A DNA stretch of 64,000 nucleotides, from the NCBI RefSeq assembly GCF_900106065.1, contig NZ_LT629796.1:2082001-2146000 (forward strand), given 5' to 3'. The stretch comes from Pseudomonas mandelii. GTDB taxonomy: Bacteria > Pseudomonadota > Gammaproteobacteria > Pseudomonadales > Pseudomonadaceae. Within the stretch, counting starts at the first letter, position 1. Each line of letters begins with the position of its first letter. The translations under genes and the position numbers were made by a program. Below are positions 36,855 through 46,450 of the stretch, piece by piece. The notes beneath the pieces are model-generated. The model saw only the letters and a program-made list of their open reading frames with translations. It was not told the DNA's origin and ran no database searches.

Positions 36855-38858
36855 ATGAGCGACGAAACACAGCGCTGGAAAGAGAAATACCTTAAAAGCA
36901 TCGAACAACAGGAAAAGCTCGAACGCCGATGGGATGCCCGGCTCGACTTGCTGCGCCGTGGGCTGGTGCGCAGCACCCTGGCCGCAGAAGGCACCGATCG
37001 CGCCGTTGACCAGTGCATGAAGGAAATGCGCGAAGTCGTGCGCACCGATGACATGGACGCCGGTCTGGCCGCCCTGCTTCCACGCCTGGAAAAAGCCGTA
37101 CTCGACTCCGAGCAGCGCCGGGAAACCCGGGTCAACCAGACCAGCGCCGCATTGACTGCGCTGGTGACTCAGCTGCAAACACTGCCACTGCCTCGCGAAG
37201 TCAGCCGGACGCTGAAGAACTTTGCCAAACAACTGGATGGTCGAGTCAGTCAGGCCCGTGAGATTCCGTTGCTGCTCAGCGAACTGAGTGGCCTGCAAGG
37301 CAAAGCCTTACGTCAACTGGATAACCCGGCAGAACCTGATCGCCCCGGTTTTCTGCAGCGCCTGTTTGGTAACCGGGAAGCGGATGAGGCCACCCCGCAG
37401 GCCACCGTTCCTGCGGTGCAAGCGCCGCTCCTGCAAACTGTCGAACCGATTGCCGAGACCCCGCCGGCAACGGTTGATCTCGCACCCGCGGTGGAGCATC
37501 CGCCAGTCGAACAGCCAACGGTCATCGACGTCCAACCTGCCGCTGCGATCCCTGAATCACTGGAAGTACAGGCAATAGAACCTGCTCCGGAATTGGTGGT
37601 GTTTGTCCCGCCTGTGCTTCAGTCAGAGACTGCATCTGCGCAAGCGGTAGAGCCACAGACCCAGCCGAACATCGAACAACCGATAGATCCAACGCCAGCC
37701 GAGCAAGAGCTACAGGCAGTCAACCCGGATGAACTGACCCCGGTGACCATCGAGACAGAGCACCTGGCGCCAGAGGAAGTTCTCTACGCCCTGCCCGACT
37801 CACCCGAGCCGTCCTATAGTTCAGTCGCCAAGCATATCGAAGACACGCTCCTTGGCCTCCTCGACGACCTGACGCTGCCCGAACGCCATCGACCACAAGC
37901 CGAAGCGATGCGTGATCGTCTGCAAAACGGGTTGAACTGGTACGAACTGATCCCGATCCTCGATGATCTGGCGACGTTGATGCTGGCGATCACCGACAGC
38001 GGCCAGCACGAATTCGAAGCGTACCTGCAACAACTCAACGAACGTCTCGAATCGTTCCAGAGCAACTTGCAAGCTGCCAGCGACGGCCATGCCGACAACC
38101 GCTCGGCTGCACGCGAGATGGATACGCAGATTCGCGAGCAAGTCGACGGCCTGCAGAGCAGCGTGCAAGAGGCGGCGGACCTGGACGACCTCAAGCACGT
38201 CTTGGAGAACCGCCTCGAAGGCCTGCTCGGCACCATGGATCAACACCAGAAACAGCGCGACGAACGTGAGCAGGAAGTCGCGGCTCGGTTGCAAAGCCTG
38301 GCCGAACGCGTGGCGCACATGGAACAGGAAGCGCTGGGCTACCGCGAACACCTTGAAGAACAACGGCAGAAAGCGCTGCTCGATCCCCTCACCGGCCTGC
38401 CCAATCGCGCGGCCTGGAGTGAGCGGCTGGAACACGAAGTCCGCGAATGGCAGCAACACGGCAACATCCTGTTGCTGGCGATGCTCGACCTCGACCACTT
38501 CAAACGCATCAACGATAACTACGGTCACCTGGCAGGTGACAAAGTGCTGAAAATCATTGCCAACGTGTTGCGCAAACGCCTGCGCGGGACGGATTTCATT
38601 GCGCGGTTCGGGGGTGAGGAGTTTGTCTTGCTGATGCCAGACACGTCACCGATAAATGGCGCACAACTGCTGGATACTTTGCGCGCATCGATTGAAGCCT
38701 GCCCTTTTCACTTCAAGGGCGAGCGGGTGACCATCACCATTTCCATAGGTTTTACGGCATTCAAACCCGGAGAACACAGCGACCTGGTGCTTAAAAGAGC
38801 CGATCAGGCGCTATACCGTGCGAAAAATGCTGGTCGCAATCGCGTCGAGGCTGGTTGA
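36855..38858 (+). CDS. dgcH: Diguanylate cyclase DgcH-like
   Basis: This 667-residue soluble protein ends in a GGDEF domain with active-site GGEEF at residues 586-590. The product-inhibition site RGTD is exactly five residues before it, so it should synthesise cyclic di-GMP with feedback control. The N-terminal half is helical and coiled-coil-like. A long Pro/Glu/Ala/Val-rich low-complexity linker follows (about residues 180-310), then a second helical region before the cyclase. From memory it matches PA5487 by position. It begins directly after the EEP gene stop codon. Confidence 0.93.
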   Translation: MSDETQRWKEKYLKSIEQQEKLERRWDARLDLLRRGLVRSTLAAEGTDRAVDQCMKEMREVVRTDDMDAGLAALLPRLEKAVLDSEQRRETRVNQTSAALTALVTQLQTLPLPREVSRTLKNFAKQLDGRVSQAREIPLLLSELSGLQGKALRQLDNPAEPDRPGFLQRLFGNREADEATPQATVPAVQAPLLQTVEPIAETPPATVDLAPAVEHPPVEQPTVIDVQPAAAIPESLEVQAIEPAPELVVFVPPVLQSETASAQAVEPQTQPNIEQPIDPTPAEQELQAVNPDELTPVTIETEHLAPEEVLYALPDSPEPSYSSVAKHIEDTLLGLLDDLTLPERHRPQAEAMRDRLQNGLNWYELIPILDDLATLMLAITDSGQHEFEAYLQQLNERLESFQSNLQAASDGHADNRSAAREMDTQIREQVDGLQSSVQEAADLDDLKHVLENRLEGLLGTMDQHQKQRDEREQEVAARLQSLAERVAHMEQEALGYREHLEEQRQKALLDPLTGLPNRAAWSERLEHEVREWQQHGNILLLAMLDLDHFKRINDNYGHLAGDKVLKIIANVLRKRLRGTDFIARFGGEEFVLLMPDTSPINGAQLLDTLRASIEACPFHFKGERVTITISIGFTAFKPGEHSDLVLKRADQALYRAKNAGRNRVEAG

Positions 38859-38905
38859 CAGCCAATTGTTCCATTTTATTTAAAACAGCGCTTTTGCGCT
38901 CTGCG

Positions 38906-38945
38906 CGCAAGTCAGTACGTTACACTGTTGCATTACTGACTTGCG
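38906..38945. other. Perfect 12-bp inverted repeat before the amidase gene
   Basis: CGCAAGTCAGTA (38906-38917) and TACTGACTTGCG (38934-38945) are exact complements separated by 16 bp that include TTACACT, a possible -10 element. The right arm ends 16 bp before the amidase start codon. It could be an operator embracing the promoter or an mRNA hairpin near the ribosome binding site. Confidence 0.7.
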
Positions 38946-38961
38946 TGTACTGCCTCCTGCC

Positions 38962-39741
38962 ATGAAATGTCTTGCCTTCTTTACGTCGCTGCTCCTGTTG
39001 GCCGGTTGTGCCAGCGGCCCGCGGATCGACACCAGCCACCCTTCAGCCAATCACGACAGTCGTATTCAGTTCGTGGTGGTGCATTACACCTCCGCCTCCC
39101 TCGAGCGCTCCCTGCAATTGCTGACCCACGGCGAGGTCAGCAGTCACTACCTGATCGGTGACGACAAAGGCGCCACCATCTATAAGCTGATGGATGAAAA
39201 TCTTCGGTCCTGGCACGCAGGCGAAAGCGAATGGCAAGGCCGGACCTGGCTGAACTCCAGCTCCATCGGCATCGAGATCGTCAATCCTGGCTTCAAAGAC
39301 ACTCCAACGGGCCGCCTTTGGTATCCCTACAGTGAAGATCAGGTTCAGTCGCTGATCTTCCTGCTCAAAGACATCAGCAAGCGTTACAACATCAACCCTC
39401 GTTCCATCATCGGGCACAGCGACATCGCGCCGCTGCGCAAGCTCGATCCCGGCCCGCTGTTCCCCTGGAAGCGTCTGGCCGGCGAAGGCATAGGCGTCTG
39501 GCCAAACGAGCAGGCCGTCGCACGCCAGCAAACCCAGTTCGCAGCAGAACTGCCGAGCATCAGCTGGTATCAGGGACAGCTGGCCCGACTGGGTTATGCC
39601 ACGCCACAAACGGGCGAGCTTGATGTCGCCACGCGCCATGTACTGGCGGCCTTTCAAATGCATTTCCGCCCCGCTCGATTCGATGGCACTCCTGACGCTC
39701 AGACGGCGGCGCTTCTACAAGTTTTGAATCAGACAAAATAA
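38962..39741 (+). CDS. ampDh2: N-acetylmuramoyl-L-alanine amidase lipoprotein (AmpDh2-like)
   Basis: This 259-residue amidase_2 family enzyme cleaves the muramyl-peptide bond of peptidoglycan. The lipobox LAGC (Cys near residue 16) places it on the outer membrane. Zinc ligands are visible in VVVHYTS and in GHSDIAPLRKLDPG, and a C-terminal peptidoglycan-binding-like region (WYQGQLARLGY...LAAFQMHF) follows. The start at 38962 begins the lipoprotein signal; an upstream TTG was rejected. It lies between dgcH and the CSS-EAL gene. Confidence 0.93.
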   Translation: MKCLAFFTSLLLLAGCASGPRIDTSHPSANHDSRIQFVVVHYTSASLERSLQLLTHGEVSSHYLIGDDKGATIYKLMDENLRSWHAGESEWQGRTWLNSSSIGIEIVNPGFKDTPTGRLWYPYSEDQVQSLIFLLKDISKRYNINPRSIIGHSDIAPLRKLDPGPLFPWKRLAGEGIGVWPNEQAVARQQTQFAAELPSISWYQGQLARLGYATPQTGELDVATRHVLAAFQMHFRPARFDGTPDAQTAALLQVLNQTK

Positions 39742-39816
39742 TGACGGCCGCCCGACGGTAAGGGCTTTTTCTCAATCAGCAGCTATAACTCATTGGTAAT
39801 TCTTCGGATATCCATA

Positions 39817-41430
39817 ATGGCTGTAGCTCGAGAGACGCTCCGTAGCTGGTTCTATCGCCCTTGGTTTTTGGCGACGCTGGCTGCTGCCTTGAGTGCAACG
39901 CTATTGATGACCGCCAGCCTGTTTCTGGCGATGCATCAAGTGGAGCAGCGGGAAAGCCAGGAAATGAATGCCCAGGGCGAGCGTTTCCTCGCCCGGCTTG
40001 AACAGCTATTCGGGCAGCTACGCGAAAGCCTCGACGATCTGGAAGCCCAGCCCCTGCGTAGCTGCGATGATGAAATGATCGCAACCTTGCAACAGGTCAG
40101 CTTCAACTACCGATTTGTTTACGAAGCGGCCTACATGGACGCCTCGCGGATTTGCTCGAATCGACCTCGCCAGGTAGGGCTGTCATTAAGTCGACCACCG
40201 GACATCAAAGGCCCCACCTACAGCTACTGGCTGAACACCACCACCGAGCCCGATGAAAACCGTGCTGCGCTGATGCTGGGACGCGGCAACTTTCGGGTCG
40301 CTACCTCTCGTGGCCATTTGACCGACATGGTCGATCTCTCCCCGGGCAGTAGCCTGCTGGTGGTGCTCTCCCATGGCACTCGTGCGATTCCTGTCCTCGG
40401 TGCCGCACAGGCCTGGCCGCCCACGGAGTTCTGGCCCCTGGAAAGCCGCGATGCGCTGCAGGTGACACAAACCCGCTTGATTTACCGCATGCCCACCAAC
40501 AACCCCGAATACCAATTGGTGCTGATCACCCCACGCACGAACATGCATGTGCCAGCCGTGTGGTGGTGGCTGCTGCCGGCCAGTCTGGCGCTGAGTGCCT
40601 TGGTCGGTTTCATGGTGTTTCTGCTGGTGCGCCAGCGTCAGTCACTGGACGCTGAACTGAACGGCGCCATTCGACGGGGCGAATTGCAGGTGTTGTATCA
40701 GCCGATCTTCGATCTCGACAGCCGCAACTGTGTCGGGGCCGAAGCCTTGCTGCGCTGGCGAAGGCCGGACGGCACGCTGACCAGCCCCGACCTGTTTATC
40801 CCGATGGCGGAAAACACCGGCCAGATCCGCCAGATGACCGACTTCGTATTGCAGCGACTTCTCGAACAACTGGGGCAACTGCTACGCGCCAATCCGCAGT
40901 TGTACATCTCCGTCAACCTTGCAGCTTGCGACGTCATGGTGCCGCGTATCGGCCAGGTGATGGCACGCCTGCTGACCTTGCACCGGGTCGCGGCAAAGCA
41001 GATTGCTTTTGAGGTGACTGAGCGGGGCTTGATCGATGTAGTGGTGGCCAGGGAAAACCTGCAAGCCTTGCGCGATGTCGGGCATCAGGTCCTGATCGAT
41101 GATTTCGGCACGGGCTATTGCAGCCTCGCCTACCTGCAAACCCTGCCGGTGGACTGCCTGAAAATCGACAAGGCGTTCATTGATGCGCTGGGCCATGATG
41201 CCGCCAGCAGCGGCGTGGCACCGCACATCATTCATATGGCCCAGGCCCTGCAACTCAGGGTGATTGCCGAGGGCATAGAACATGAAGCCCAAGCGGCGTT
41301 TCTGAGCAGCGAAGGCGTCAAGTATGGTCAGGGCTGGCTGTTCGCCCATGCACTGAGCGCCGTGCAGTTCATCGAACTGATTACCCGTGGGCGCCGATTG
41401 AGCAATCGACGCCTGGATGATGAAGCCTGA
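39817..41430 (+). CDS. CSS-motif EAL cyclic di-GMP phosphodiesterase
   Basis: This 537-residue membrane protein has an N-terminal helix (about residues 15-42), a periplasmic CSS-type sensor region with paired cysteines (LRSCDDE and RICSNRP), and a second helix near residues 250-275. It ends in an EAL domain. Catalytic elements are intact: GAEALLRW, the Asn of SVNLAACDV, EVTERG, DDFGTGY, LKIDK, AEGIE and YGQGW. Periplasmic redox or disulfide state is known to control such enzymes via DsbA/DsbB. It converges with kinB, 14 bp apart. Confidence 0.92.
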   Translation: MAVARETLRSWFYRPWFLATLAAALSATLLMTASLFLAMHQVEQRESQEMNAQGERFLARLEQLFGQLRESLDDLEAQPLRSCDDEMIATLQQVSFNYRFVYEAAYMDASRICSNRPRQVGLSLSRPPDIKGPTYSYWLNTTTEPDENRAALMLGRGNFRVATSRGHLTDMVDLSPGSSLLVVLSHGTRAIPVLGAAQAWPPTEFWPLESRDALQVTQTRLIYRMPTNNPEYQLVLITPRTNMHVPAVWWWLLPASLALSALVGFMVFLLVRQRQSLDAELNGAIRRGELQVLYQPIFDLDSRNCVGAEALLRWRRPDGTLTSPDLFIPMAENTGQIRQMTDFVLQRLLEQLGQLLRANPQLYISVNLAACDVMVPRIGQVMARLLTLHRVAAKQIAFEVTERGLIDVVVARENLQALRDVGHQVLIDDFGTGYCSLAYLQTLPVDCLKIDKAFIDALGHDAASSGVAPHIIHMAQALQLRVIAEGIEHEAQAAFLSSEGVKYGQGWLFAHALSAVQFIELITRGRRLSNRRLDDEA

Positions 41431-41444
41431 GCAGACTGCTGGGT

Positions 41445-43232
41445 CTACACCGCCAGCGCCATGTAGAACTGCGTGCCCTGTCCCGGCCGCGAATAAACGC
41501 CCATTCGCCCGCCATGCAACTGAACGATTTCCTTGCACAACGCCAAACCAAGCCCGGCACCGCCCTTCTTGCGTCCGACCTGGACGAAGGGCTCGAAGAT
41601 CCGCCCCTGCTGACCGTAGGCAATGCCTTCACCGTTGTCTTCAACGCTGATAATCACTCGCTCGCCATGGCGCCGCGCCTGCAAACGTATCAGTCCATCC
41701 TGGGCGGTATGACGCAAAGCGTTATCGATCAGGTTATCGAGCACCCGGTCCAATTGCGCCTGGTCGGCCTGCAATCGGGGTAACGGCCCCTGCACTTCCA
41801 CCCGCAGCTCAATACCCTTCTGCGCCGCAGCCCCGGCAAAGCGTGCCTGAGCCTGTTCCAGTAACTCTTCAATGGAACAAGGCGCCAGCGTGAGTTTCTG
41901 CAACCCGTTTTGGTAGCGCGAGAAATTCAGCAGGTCGTTGATCAGCTGCATCAAGCGCTGCATTTCTTCGTTCACGGTGTCCAGTAAATCGGCTTCGCGA
42001 GAGTCTTCAGGAAATTTCGCCCGTTCGCGGAACAGCCCGAAGGCCATGTGCATCCCGGTCACCGGGGTGCGCAACTCATGGGAGGCGCGCAAGACGAACT
42101 CGCTGCGCACCCGTTCGAATGCACGCTGTTCTGTGACGTCATGCAGCACCATCACGGCGCCAAGAATGTGGCCCTGCGTATGGCTGACAGGCGTCAGGCT
42201 GTACGTCAGTAACCTCGACTCACCGTCGACCTCAATACTCAGGTCTTCCGGCGCCCGCTCCAGGGTCCCGCCGCGCAGCACCAATTGCAGCTGCTCATCC
42301 AGTTCAGGACGATCGAGCGCTGTGCCCAGCCCTTGACCGAGTCGGTCGGTGTCCCACCCCAACTGACGCTGGGCCACGGGGTTGAGGTGTTCCAGATACC
42401 CTTCGCGGTCGATCATCAACAACCCATCGTCGATGCTGTCGAGTACCGCTTGCAAACGCTGCTGACCGGCGAGCAGCTCGTCGATGTTCATCGCCTGATG
42501 CTCACGTAGCGCCTCTGCCATGATGCCGAAGCGCTTGGTCAGCTGGTTCATTTCCTCGGCGGAGGAAACCGGCAGTGTCACCTCGAAATTACCCTGGCCG
42601 ATGTCGTCGGCAGCCTGGACCAACGCTTCAATCGGAGCGCCAAACCGCCGGGCGATTGCATGGGCGGTCACGAACCCGATGATCAGCACGGCCAGCCCTA
42701 TCAAACCGAGCAGCCCGGCAATCAGCAACGCGCGTTCCCGGGCCTGGCGTTCGATGTCATTGATGTTATCCAGGGAACGCTTTTGTTCGGAGACGAGACC
42801 GCTGCGCAGGGTATTGAATTTTTCCAACAGCGCCTCGTTGCCGGTCAATACGGGCACCGAGGCTTGTGTTTGATCGTAGGCCTGAAGAAAGTCGAGGTAG
42901 TCAGCCTTCGCCTGTGTGAAACCGTAGCCGCCATTGCCGGATTGCTGAAGGGAAATGCCTTCGTCAAGCAGCTCGAGGTAGTGCTGCCGGGAGGCCTGGA
43001 ACGCTGCGGGATCGGGATTTTCGTCGATCATGATCATCAGTTGATCGCCCAAGGCCTGACGCAATTTCAAGCCCAGGTCCAGCGTGACAAAGTTGTTGCG
43101 AACCAGCACTTCCTGGGTGCCAGCCATCTGCATCACGCTGACCAGCCCGAGCAAGAGCCCAAGCAGCGCCACGGTAATCAGCGCCGAAATACTCAGGAAC
43201 AGCCGAGTACGCAGCTTCATCGCCAGTTTCAT
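41445..43232 (-). CDS. kinB: Sensor histidine kinase KinB
   Basis: This 595-residue membrane kinase pairs with AlgB and controls alginate and virulence functions in P. aeruginosa, where KinB has the same length as I recall. It has two membrane helices (about residues 12-35 and 165-188) around a periplasmic domain, a HAMP region, a PAS domain and a HisKA box with phosphoacceptor His in RASHELRTPV. The HATPase domain has DNLIDNALRHT, EDNGEGIA and GAGLGL. It starts 7 bp after the algB stop. Confidence 0.95.
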   Translation of the reverse strand: MKLAMKLRTRLFLSISALITVALLGLLLGLVSVMQMAGTQEVLVRNNFVTLDLGLKLRQALGDQLMIMIDENPDPAAFQASRQHYLELLDEGISLQQSGNGGYGFTQAKADYLDFLQAYDQTQASVPVLTGNEALLEKFNTLRSGLVSEQKRSLDNINDIERQARERALLIAGLLGLIGLAVLIIGFVTAHAIARRFGAPIEALVQAADDIGQGNFEVTLPVSSAEEMNQLTKRFGIMAEALREHQAMNIDELLAGQQRLQAVLDSIDDGLLMIDREGYLEHLNPVAQRQLGWDTDRLGQGLGTALDRPELDEQLQLVLRGGTLERAPEDLSIEVDGESRLLTYSLTPVSHTQGHILGAVMVLHDVTEQRAFERVRSEFVLRASHELRTPVTGMHMAFGLFRERAKFPEDSREADLLDTVNEEMQRLMQLINDLLNFSRYQNGLQKLTLAPCSIEELLEQAQARFAGAAAQKGIELRVEVQGPLPRLQADQAQLDRVLDNLIDNALRHTAQDGLIRLQARRHGERVIISVEDNGEGIAYGQQGRIFEPFVQVGRKKGGAGLGLALCKEIVQLHGGRMGVYSRPGQGTQFYMALAV

Positions 43233-43239
43233 TGCCGGC

Positions 43240-44586
43240 TCACAGGTTGTACTGCTTGCGTTTGCGATACAGGGTCGAGGCATCGATGCCAAGTGTCTTG
43301 GCCGCCTGATCGAGGGTATCGGCGGTGGCGAGGACGGCACCGATGTGGGCTTTCTCCAATTCATCCAGGCTCAACGCCGCACCGATTCGAGGGGCGTTGT
43401 TGGTCGGGGTCTCGGCCATGCCCAAGTGGCTGATCTCGACCCGTTCCTGAGGGCAGATAATGCTCGCCCGCTCCACCACGTTACGCAGTTCGCGGATGTT
43501 GCCGGGCCAGCGGTAACCCAGCAACGCTTCGCGAGCCTCGTCGCTAAAGCCACGTGCCGGACGTGCGTACTCCTTGACGAAACGCGCCAGGAAACGGTCG
43601 GCCAGGTTCAGAATGTCCTCCCGGCGCTCGCGCAGTGGCGGCAAGTGCAAGGTAATGACGTTCAGGCGATAGAGCAGGTCTTCACGGAAACGACCGTCGC
43701 GCACCATGTCTTCGAGGTTCAGGTTGGTCGCGGCGAGGATGCGCACATCGGCGCGGCGGGTCACGGGATCACCCACGCGCTCGTATTCCTTATCCTGGAT
43801 AAAACGCAGCAACTTGGGTTGCAACGTCAGGGGAAAGTCGCCGATCTCGTCGAGAAACAAGGTGCCGCCGTCCGCTTGATTGACCCGACCCAAGGTGCTT
43901 TCGCTGGCACCGGTGAAGGCGCCTCGGCTGTGGCCGAAGAGTTCACTTTCCATCAATTCCGCCGTCAGCGACGGGCAGTTGATGGTGACGCAGGATTTCT
44001 TCTGGCGTTTGCTCCAACCGTGGATGGCTTGGGACAGTTCACCTTTACCGGTACCGGACTCGCCGAGAATCAGAATGTTGGCGTCAGTGCTGGCGACCTG
44101 GCGTGCGGTTTCGAGTACCACTTTCATGGCCGGGCTATGGGAATCCAGACCGTCCTTGGGTTTACGCACTTCGCCTTCAAGGGCTTCCAGCCGTGCCGAG
44201 AGCTGCCGAACTTCCAGCTGTTTGGCGGTGGCCAGACGCAACTGGTCGGGGCTGCAAGGTTTGACGAGGTAGTCGGCGGCACCGGCCTGGATCGCATCCA
44301 CGGCGGTGTCGACAGCCGAGTGAGCGGTGACGATCACCACCCGCATCCAGGGTGCCTGAATGCGCATCTGGGCCAGCACATCCAGGCCATTGTCTTCACC
44401 CAGGCGCAGATCAAGGAAGCACAGATCAAACACCTGACGTTGCAGCAACGCATCGGCCTGCGCTGCACTGTTCGCGGTGGCGACGCTATAGCCTTCATCT
44501 TCAAGGCAATAGCGGAAGGTTCGCAGAATGGCGGATTCGTCATCCACCAGCAGAATGCGGCCTTGATGCTCAGTGGCTGATTCCAT
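43240..44586 (-). CDS. algB: NtrC-family response regulator AlgB
   Basis: This 448-residue regulator has a receiver domain (phosphoacceptor Asp in CFLDLRLGED). It has an AAA+ domain with Walker A GESGTGKGE and the sigma-54 loop GAFTGA, and a Fis-type helix-turn-helix at the end (LGIDASTLYRKRKQYNL). It activates alginate genes in P. aeruginosa. It is the first gene of algB-kinB; its promoter must lie in 44587-45028. Confidence 0.95.
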   Translation of the reverse strand: MESATEHQGRILLVDDESAILRTFRYCLEDEGYSVATANSAAQADALLQRQVFDLCFLDLRLGEDNGLDVLAQMRIQAPWMRVVIVTAHSAVDTAVDAIQAGAADYLVKPCSPDQLRLATAKQLEVRQLSARLEALEGEVRKPKDGLDSHSPAMKVVLETARQVASTDANILILGESGTGKGELSQAIHGWSKRQKKSCVTINCPSLTAELMESELFGHSRGAFTGASESTLGRVNQADGGTLFLDEIGDFPLTLQPKLLRFIQDKEYERVGDPVTRRADVRILAATNLNLEDMVRDGRFREDLLYRLNVITLHLPPLRERREDILNLADRFLARFVKEYARPARGFSDEAREALLGYRWPGNIRELRNVVERASIICPQERVEISHLGMAETPTNNAPRIGAALSLDELEKAHIGAVLATADTLDQAAKTLGIDASTLYRKRKQYNL

Positions 44587-44826
44587 GTTCCTGCGCTCCT
44601 TTAATGAATGATCTTGAGTTAGTCCCGGAAAAATCGGGCAAGTTGCATGGTTGATTCTGATCCATTCCGGCCATGGCAGGGTAGCTCTCTACTCATCCAT
44701 TAGCTAATGGACTGATTTCTCTGGTTTTTTGCACGAAAATCGCCGTTGAGGCGATTACCTGCGTTCTTTTCTGACATCCGCGCTCTCCTCTCAATTCAAA
44801 AATAATCAAAGTTGCCGGGAAACGAT

Positions 44827-44865
44827 CGTGCAATACGCACGACCCTGCACGGCCCATCGTGCAGG
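44827..44865. other. Two adjacent inverted repeats upstream of algB
   Basis: CGTGC-N5-GCACG (44827-44841) is followed at once by CCTGCACG-N6-CGTGCAGG (44844-44865), an exact 8-bp repeat. They stand in the 442-bp gap between algB and the divergent gene at 45029. They look like an operator or paired hairpins. The rest of the gap shows no supported gene. Confidence 0.55.
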
Positions 44866-45028
44866 ATGCGTCCGTCATGATTTATACGTCAGATCTAACA
44901 TATTGATTTAAAACGATTTTTTTCTTTGAAAAAGCTGGCATGCGGGCTGCAATAGTCTAGATAACCAGGGCCATTTTGAATCGACGCCCACTAAACAAGA
45001 TCACCACCAGAGTGGGAGGAGTTTCAGG

Positions 45029-45316
45029 ATGAATCGCCAACGTGTCGCCCAATTGCGTATCTCGCCTTTGCATATCCAACAAGGACTGTTTGGCATTCTG
45101 GCGCTGCTGATCACGCTGATCGCAGGTCAGCAGTTTTTGCTTTGGGAACAGAGCCAGCAACCAGAGGCTCCGCACCTGTCGATTCAACGTGCTACCCAGA
45201 CCCATTTCAGCGCCGTCAGCAGCAGCCAGGCTGACCTCGCACCGATGCGAATGATGGACGTCGACCAGGCGCAGCCTGTGGATGAGATGCCCCGTCAGGA
45301 ACGTTGGGTGTTCTGA
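45029..45316 (+). CDS. Small single-pass membrane protein, unknown
   Basis: This 95-residue protein has one hydrophobic helix (LFGILALLITLIAGQQFLLW) after a short basic N-terminus, then a polar tail rich in Gln, Ser and Met. A strong GGAGGAG precedes the ATG. I do not recognise a family. It begins a run of small envelope genes (DUF1328 protein and Ivy-type inhibitor) and is divergent from algB. Confidence 0.7.
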   Translation: MNRQRVAQLRISPLHIQQGLFGILALLITLIAGQQFLLWEQSQQPEAPHLSIQRATQTHFSAVSSSQADLAPMRMMDVDQAQPVDEMPRQERWVF

Positions 45317-45374
45317 GCAACCGGACTTGGCGCGCTCAATGCGCCGGGAAAAGCAACACAAGCTGCACCTCTAA

Positions 45375-45563
<189 letters not shown>

Positions 45564-45565
45564 AC

Positions 45566-46030
45566 ATGAGCGTTTTGTTAAAGACACTGGCAGCCGCCCT
45601 GCTTCTGGGCGGTAGTGCCATGGCGATGGCGGCCAATGACGGCCAGACGCGGGCCAGCGAATTATTGAATTCGGACCCGCAGTACCGTGAAACGTGGACT
45701 AAAGTCGTTAAAAAGGAAGAACGACTGCCGGAATGGGTGATGAACCTGTCTGGCGATGCCGAGCAAATGAATGCTGTTGAAGAGGATGGCGACAAGTACC
45801 TGGTCGGGCCGCTTTGCGAAACGCAACCGACGTGCCTGAACAAGCGCTTGATCGTGGCTTTCAGCTTCGACAAACAGGACGCCTACGCCATGCTGGTCGA
45901 AGTACCTGCAGGATTGCCGGCCGACAAGTCGCCAACGCGACATGCCGACTACCGCTTCCTCGGGAAACCGAACCAAGGCATGCAGGACATGTTGATGGAA
46001 CAGCTCAAGAAAGATCCGAACTGGTACTGA
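45566..46030 (+). CDS. Ivy-type lysozyme inhibitor family protein
   Basis: This 154-residue periplasmic protein has a signal peptide (LLLGGSAMAMA) and the Ivy fold signature. The disulfide-bounded loop CETQPTC occupies the place where Ivy carries its lysozyme-blocking CKPHDC loop. From memory, P. aeruginosa has two Ivy homologues, and the one next to a DUF1328 gene corresponds to this. The loop lacks the central His of E. coli Ivy, so lysozyme inhibition may be weak or the target different. Confidence 0.82.
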   Translation: MSVLLKTLAAALLLGGSAMAMAANDGQTRASELLNSDPQYRETWTKVVKKEERLPEWVMNLSGDAEQMNAVEEDGDKYLVGPLCETQPTCLNKRLIVAFSFDKQDAYAMLVEVPAGLPADKSPTRHADYRFLGKPNQGMQDMLMEQLKKDPNWY

Positions 46031-46093
46031 GTTTGAAACACGAAAGGAGCAGCATCGCTTCTTTCCAGTGCGCTACCCGAGGAAGGTAGACGC

Positions 46094-46183
46094 ATGACCA
46101 AGGGGTCGGGACGTTCTGACTGTTTCAGGGTCGGAGTGACCTACGGGCACATGGAGTGTCTGCGCAAGGGCCGGGTCAGGTAA
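46094..46183 (+). CDS. Possible 29-codon small ORF
   Basis: AGGAAGG lies 7 bases before an ATG opening a 29-residue frame that ends in tandem stops (TAATAA). The peptide is basic, with two cysteines. Only the good ribosome binding site and the double stop support it; no family is recognised. Confidence 0.22.
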   Translation: MTKGSGRSDCFRVGVTYGHMECLRKGRVR

Positions 46184-46450
46184 TAAAGCTGCGACGCAAG
46201 TTCGCCAGCCCAGAGTGGCTGGACGGACTTGCGAAGAGCTTCAACGTGCAAAGCGTTGATCTAGAGCACTGCACCCTATTCCCCCTGCTGCATATTCCCC
46301 ACAAAACCGTTTCGCGGTGTTTCTTCACGACCGTATATCGAGAAACCTTCGACTTTCGGCAGAAGAGTTTTCGCTGCCAAACGTAGGCTTTTTCCGAAAT
46401 TTCGTCATGAATTCAACTGTTTAAAAAACAACCAACCTCCTCTGAAATGG

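Noticed and set aside
44693..44878. 61-codon frame upstream of algB
   Set aside because: There is no ribosome binding site, and it crosses the palindromes at 44827-44865; it is more likely regulatory DNA.
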